The translations under genes were made by a program, and so were the position numbers. Of a DNA stretch of 9,075 bases, positions 5,898 through 9,075 are shown piece after piece. The notes under the pieces are model-generated. The model ran no database searches and was not told where the DNA came from. It saw only the letters and a program-made list of their open reading frames with translations. Position 1 is the stretch's first letter, and every line of letters starts with the position of its first letter. The stretch comes from CAVPEW01 sp050247895 (lineage in GTDB: Bacteria; Actinomycetota; Acidimicrobiia; Acidimicrobiales; VFJN01), in NCBI GenBank assembly GCA_050247895.1, contig JBFWTJ010000159.1, positions 1 to 9,075 on the forward strand, in the 5' to 3' direction.

Positions 5898-6410
5898 CTA
5901 GGGCAGGATCCAGACCGGGTGGTCGATCACGACCCGGTCGCCGCCGTTGACCACGGTGGTCCGCCCACCGCGCCGCCACTGGACGCCCGGTTCGATCCGC
6001 GTGTCGAGCCAGACCGTGAGGACCTCGCCCTCGGGCGGGTCGAACGTCCACACCGTCTCGTCGCCGTCGGTGGTGGCCGAGTCGGGGTCGGGCGAGGCGC
6101 CGTTCTCGTCCAGGGCCTCCAGGTACGACGTGCTGACGCGCACCTCCACCGGGTCGTCGAACCCGCCCGGGCGGGACACGACCAGGCGGTAGGGGACCGC
6201 CAGGGCGGGCCGGGCCACCACGGCCCGGGTCAGGCGGACCTCTAGCCCGCCGTCCCGGGCCTCGTCGGTCGTGGTCCGCACGCCCAGCGCACCGACCAGG
6301 CCGGCGAGCACGAAGGCGCCGAACGCGGCCAGCCCGGCCCGCCGCAGCCGCCGTCCCCGGCGCTCGCGGGCCAGCCCGACCGCGACCGGCTCGGTGGAGG
6401 TCGTGCTCAT
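5898..6410 (-). CDS. Single-pass membrane protein of unknown function, partner of DUF421
   Basis: 170 residues and not a family I can name. The N-terminus is basic (RERRGRRLRR, 15-24), followed by one hydrophobic segment (about 25-44), so the rest should lie outside the membrane as an N-in anchored protein. The exported part looks rich in beta-strands: alternating hydrophobic stretches such as LEVRLTRAVVARPALAVPYRLVVSRPGGF, then WTFDPPEGEVLTVWLDTRIEPG and an end at VVIDHPVWILP. This suggests a compact Ig- or CARDB-like sandwich, which is inference. There is no Cys and no obvious catalytic motif. The ATG at 6410 overlaps the TGA of a truncated LLM-oxidoreductase ORF (ATGA), and its own TAG lies within the Shine-Dalgarno of the DUF421 gene. 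A physical or functional link to DUF421 is therefore likely. The frame and composition look like a real gene. Confidence 0.8.
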   Translation of the reverse strand: MSTTSTEPVAVGLARERRGRRLRRAGLAAFGAFVLAGLVGALGVRTTTDEARDGGLEVRLTRAVVARPALAVPYRLVVSRPGGFDDPVEVRVSTSYLEALDENGASPDPDSATTDGDETVWTFDPPEGEVLTVWLDTRIEPGVQWRRGGRTTVVNGGDRVVIDHPVWILP

Positions 6411-6505
6411 GGCCCGGCACCGACCCCGGCGGGCGCGTCGGCGACCAGGTCCGAGGGCGGGTGCTCCTCGCCCGACAGCGTGTACCCGACCGAGACGTCG
6501 CGCAT
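6407..6505 (-). pseudogene. N-terminal remnant of an F420-dependent LLM-class oxidoreductase
   Basis: A 32-codon ORF starts at ATG 6505. Its first 24 residues, including VGYTLSGEEHPPSDLV, closely resemble the opening of F420-dependent LLM-class oxidoreductases of the TIGR03557 type, which continue with an AEEAGF-like helix and are about 300 or more residues long. Here the resemblance ends after LVADA and is replaced by PAGVGAGP and a stop. I could not find the continuation in another frame, so this looks like a deletion remnant and not a simple frameshift. Its TGA overlaps the ATG of the next gene as ATGA, so whatever translation it still has could feed into that gene. Family match is from memory of the motif; the short length limits certainty. 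Confidence 0.6.
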
Positions 6506-6749
6506 GCCGTGCGACTACCCGCCCGAACGCCGGTCCAGCCGCCGAACCTCGGGCCGAAGACGCCGGTGCGGGTGGCGCAATGCAGCGTGAACGCGGGGGA
6601 CACAGGTGCGTGACCGGTTCCGTGTACGAGAAGATCTCAGGATCCGGCGGGTGGCAGGGCGCGGCGAGGCTTCGCAGCGGAGCGGCCCGTCACCCGGTGA
6701 CGAGGAGCGGAGGAGGTCGCGTGGTGGCTGCCCGGTGCCGGCAGGGACG
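6411..6749. other. Divergent intergenic region between the unknown/DUF421 operon and the ABC exporter
   Basis: This 339-base stretch contains the LLM remnant on the minus strand (to 6505), then about 180 bases without recognisable coding on either strand, then an inverted repeat, a strong Shine-Dalgarno and a mini-ORF before the ABC gene. It should carry promoters in both directions, but I find no convincing -35/-10 pair. CAGGAT at 6638-6643 is the best plus-strand -10 candidate and lacks a -35. Base composition is a little less G/C-extreme around 6605-6650, as expected of a promoter area. Confidence 0.5.
6688..6702. repeat. Perfect inverted repeat in the ABC exporter leader
   Basis: CGTCAC (6688-6693) and GTGACG (6697-6702) are perfect inverted copies around a CCG centre, and the repeat ends six bases before a strong Shine-Dalgarno (6709-6717). 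It could be an operator for a dimeric repressor or an RNA hairpin affecting ribosome access. Its sequence is visible; either role is inference. Confidence 0.5.
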
Positions 6750-6753
6750 GTGA
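6721..6753 (+). CDS. Possible 10-codon leader ORF coupled to the ABC exporter
   Basis: The strongest Shine-Dalgarno in this part of the window, GGAGGAGGT (6709-6717), is spaced for GTG 6721 or GTG 6724. Both begin the same tiny frame, reading VVAARCRQGR and then TGA at 6751-6753. That stop overlaps the GTG start of the ABC gene at 6750 (GTGA). It may be a translated leader that brings ribosomes to the exporter start, or the sign of a frameshift between the true start and the ABC frame. The peptide itself resembles nothing known. Confidence 0.35.
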   Translation: MVAARCRQGR

Positions 6754-9075
6754 GCGGGGGGCCCGACGCGCCTCCCGCCGAACCGGCCGAGACCGCTCCC
6801 CCCGACCGCAGCTGGCTCCGCAACCTCGGGCCGATCCTGGGCCGCCACCGGCGGTCGATGGTCGCCGCGATCGTCCTGGCCGTCGTCGAGCGCGGGCTGT
6901 TCTCGCTCACCACGCTGGTCCAGGCGGTCATCCTCGACGACGCCGTGCTGTCCGACCGCCGGGACCTCGCCCCCCTCGTCGTGCTCCTGGCCGCGCTGGG
7001 GGCGGTCTGCCTCGTGGCCGGCTACCTGCGCCGCCGCATCGGCAGCCGCGCCGCGGTGGACACCCAGCACGACCTCCAGGTCAGGATCCACCACCACCTC
7101 CAGCACCTCGACCCGGCCATGCGGGACGGGCTGCGGACCGGCGACATCATGTCGAGGGCCGCGGCCGACACGACCCTGATCCAGCTCTTCCTCCAGCAGC
7201 TCAGCCTGTCGGCCGGGAACCTCGGCCAGGTGCTGGTGGCCCTGGTCGTCATGGTGTTCCTGTCGCCGATGCTGTCCCTGGTCATGGTGGTCGGCATCCC
7301 GCTGTTCCTGGCCGTGTCGATGCGCTTCCGGACCCGGACCTTCCCGGCCAGCTGGATGGACCAGCAGCACCAGGGGATGGTGGCCGGCGTCGTCGAGGAG
7401 GCCGTGACCGGGGTCCGGATCGTCAAGGCCTTCGGCCAGGAGCGCCAGGAGCTCGACACGCTGGCGGCCGAGGCCCGGCTCCTGTTCCAGTCCCGGATGC
7501 GCACCGCCCGCATCGCGTCGCTCTACGGCCCGCTCCTCCAGGCCATCCCCACCGCCTGCCAGCTGGCCGTGCTGGCCCTGGGCGGCTACCTCGCCCTGCA
7601 CCACGGCCTGGGCCTCGGCGTGCTGCTGGCCTTCTCCAGCTACGTCCTGCAGCTGGTGACCCCGGTCCGGATGCTCTCGGGCGTGATGGCCACCAGCCAG
7701 CAGGCCCGGGCCGGCGCCCAGCGGGTGCGCGAGCTGCTGGCCCTGCGGCCGTCTGTGGCCGACCGGCCCGGCGCCCGCCACCTCGACCGGCCGCTCGGCG
7801 CGGTCGAGCTCGACCACGTCTCGTTCCGCTACGGCGACGGTCCCGAGGTGCTGCGCGACGTGAGCCTGCGGATCGAACCGGGCGAGCGCGTCGCCGTCGT
7901 CGGCGGCTCCGGATCAGGCAAGTCCACGCTGGCCCTGCTGATGAACCGGTTCTACGACGCCACCGAGGGCACCGTCCGCGTCGACGGCGTGGACGTGCGG
8001 GACCTGGCCCTGGCGTCGCTGCGCCGGACGGTCGGCCTGGTGTTCGAGGAGAGCTTCCTGTTCTCCACCACCATCCGCGACAACATCGCCTTCGCCCGGC
8101 CCGACGCGTCCGACGCCGAGGTCGAGCGGGCCGCGGCGGCCGCCCACGCCCATCGGTTCGTCACCGACCTCACGCTGGGCTACGAGACGGTCGTGGGGGA
8201 GCGGGGCTTCACCCTTTCGGGGGGCCAGCGCCAGCGGATCGCCCTGGCCCGGGCCGCCCTGGCCGACCCCCGGGTCCTGGTCCTCGACGACGCCACCTCG
8301 GCCATCGACGCCCGCACCGAGGAGGGCATCTTCCGGGCCTTCGACGAGCTGCTGGCCGACCACACCACCGTGCTCGTCGCCCACCGGCACTCGACCCTGC
8401 GGATGGCCGACCGCGTCGTGGTGCTCGACGGCGGGCGGATCGTGGCCGAGGGCACCCACGAGCACCTCATGGCCACCTCGGCCCTCTACCGGGAGCTGCT
8501 CACCGGGCCCGACCCCGATGCGGAGGAGCCCGCCGCGGCGACCGTCGAGGTGACCGAGCTGGACCCGGCGGCCTGGCCGACCGACGTGTCCCGGGCCGGC
8601 GCGCCCAAGCTCAGCAGCTTCGGGGTGTCCGAGGGCGCGCTCAGCGGCGGCCGGGGCGGCCCGGCCAGCGCGCTGGCCGGCACGTCGATGCTGGCCTCGC
8701 TGGCCAGCGAGTCGCGGGCGCTGCTCGCCGCGGTCGACCGGTTGCCCGAGCTGCGGGGCGAGCCCGACGTCGACGTCGCGGCGCAGGCCGGCCCGGCCGA
8801 CGGCACCTTCACCTTCCGCCGGATCCTGGCCCCGTTCACCCTGCCGCTGCTGGCCGCCACGTTGCTGGTCGTGGTCGACGCGGCCACCACGCTGGTGGCG
8901 CCGATCCTGGTCCGCCACGGCATCGACGACGGCATCGCCCGGGGCGCCGGCGACGTGCTGGCCTGGACCTGCGTGGTGCTCTTCTCCGACCAGGCGGAGA
9001 GCCTGGCCAACTCGATCGTCATGAACTACCACGCCTCCCGCACGGCGGAGCGCAAGCTGTTCGGCCACCGGGTGC
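6750..9075 (+). CDS. Fused ABC exporter (TMD-NBD-TMD-...), 3' end outside window
   Basis: 775 codons are visible of a double-length ABC exporter, in which one chain normally carries two transmembrane and two ATPase domains; mycobacterial Rv0194 is an example of this layout. TMD1 spans about residues 35-325. NBD1 (about 350-580) shows A-loop Tyr361, Walker A GGSGSGKST (385-393), signature LSGGQ (489-493), Walker B VLVLD ending at Asp513, and switch His545. A charged linker (about 580-685) follows, then TMD2 begins at FTFRRILAPF and is cut by the window edge. Two catalytic positions deviate: the Walker B glutamate is Asp514 (LDDATSAID) and the Q-loop Gln is Glu433 (VFEES), so NBD1 is a degenerate site and the second NBD should be the active partner. 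Substrate unknown; drug or lipid export is typical. The GTG at 6750 is the best start for this frame but has only a weak AGGG; GTG 6735 is the alternative. Confidence 0.93.
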   Translation, partial: MSGGPDAPPAEPAETAPPDRSWLRNLGPILGRHRRSMVAAIVLAVVERGLFSLTTLVQAVILDDAVLSDRRDLAPLVVLLAALGAVCLVAGYLRRRIGSRAAVDTQHDLQVRIHHHLQHLDPAMRDGLRTGDIMSRAAADTTLIQLFLQQLSLSAGNLGQVLVALVVMVFLSPMLSLVMVVGIPLFLAVSMRFRTRTFPASWMDQQHQGMVAGVVEEAVTGVRIVKAFGQERQELDTLAAEARLLFQSRMRTARIASLYGPLLQAIPTACQLAVLALGGYLALHHGLGLGVLLAFSSYVLQLVTPVRMLSGVMATSQQARAGAQRVRELLALRPSVADRPGARHLDRPLGAVELDHVSFRYGDGPEVLRDVSLRIEPGERVAVVGGSGSGKSTLALLMNRFYDATEGTVRVDGVDVRDLALASLRRTVGLVFEESFLFSTTIRDNIAFARPDASDAEVERAAAAAHAHRFVTDLTLGYETVVGERGFTLSGGQRQRIALARAALADPRVLVLDDATSAIDARTEEGIFRAFDELLADHTTVLVAHRHSTLRMADRVVVLDGGRIVAEGTHEHLMATSALYRELLTGPDPDAEEPAAATVEVTELDPAAWPTDVSRAGAPKLSSFGVSEGALSGGRGGPASALAGTSMLASLASESRALLAAVDRLPELRGEPDVDVAAQAGPADGTFTFRRILAPFTLPLLAATLLVVVDAATTLVAPILVRHGIDDGIARGAGDVLAWTCVVLFSDQAESLANSIVMNYHASRTAERKLFGHRV

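Noticed and set aside
6651..6749. ABC exporter starting at GTG 6651, giving 33 more residues
   Set aside because: The frame is open, but the residues are Arg/Gly/Glu-rich, it would run across the inverted repeat and strong Shine-Dalgarno, and no good ribosome-binding site precedes it.
7914..9068. Long minus-strand open frame opposite the ABC exporter
   Set aside because: It lies antisense to unmistakable Walker A, signature and Walker B motifs and shows only compositional repeats (RGG, GQG, EGP).
1..9075. Defence island, CRISPR array, toxin-antitoxin or mobile-element system
   Set aside because: No direct-repeat array, transposase, recombinase, nuclease or toxin-like small gene was found on either strand.

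Overview
The window is very GC-rich, with G or C at nearly every third codon position. Many genes start with GTG, two starts appear to be leaderless, and there is an N-terminal remnant of an F420-dependent LLM-class oxidoreductase. Together these point to a high-GC actinobacterium. An Acidimicrobiia-type organism would fit, but that is an inference from style and not from a marker gene. I see no tRNA, rRNA, CRISPR array, insertion sequence or phage gene. The region reads as ordinary chromosome with compact small operons.

Left part (1-3361). An acyltransferase of the PlsC superfamily runs off the left edge on the minus strand. It follows a complete Dps ferritin-like gene on the same strand, probably in one transcript. 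Divergent from Dps is a MarR-type regulator whose stop overlaps the start of a ClC chloride channel/transporter gene (ATGA), so these two form a coupled plus-strand pair. The MarR start sits seven bases downstream of a -10 hexamer, as for a leaderless mRNA.

Middle part (3399-5389). A minus-strand operon reads TauE/SafE permease, DUF1634 membrane protein, GntR/HutC regulator. The first junction is a GTGA overlap and the second a 4-base gap. The promoter region holds a perfect 10-bp palindrome (TGTCATGACA) that overlaps the predicted -10, a plausible operator for the operon's own GntR protein. A hairpin lies between the convergent ClC and GntR stops.

Right part (5437-9075). Another minus-strand pair encodes a single-pass membrane protein of unknown function followed by a DUF421 (YetF-like) protein, with the first stop lying inside the second gene's Shine-Dalgarno. 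Its first gene overlaps a 32-codon ORF that is the N-terminus of an LLM-class oxidoreductase cut off after about 24 residues. Divergent from this, a large fused ABC exporter (TMD-NBD-TMD and probably a second NBD) runs off the right edge. Its first nucleotide-binding domain has Asp at the catalytic Glu position and Glu at the Q-loop Gln. A strong Shine-Dalgarno in front of it is placed for a tiny ORF that overlaps its GTG start.

I do not see a convincing new multi-gene system. The observations most worth checking are the putative GntR operator over the TauE promoter, the truncated LLM fragment welded to the unknown/DUF421 operon, the mini-ORF leader of the ABC exporter, and the substitutions in the ClC and ABC active sites.
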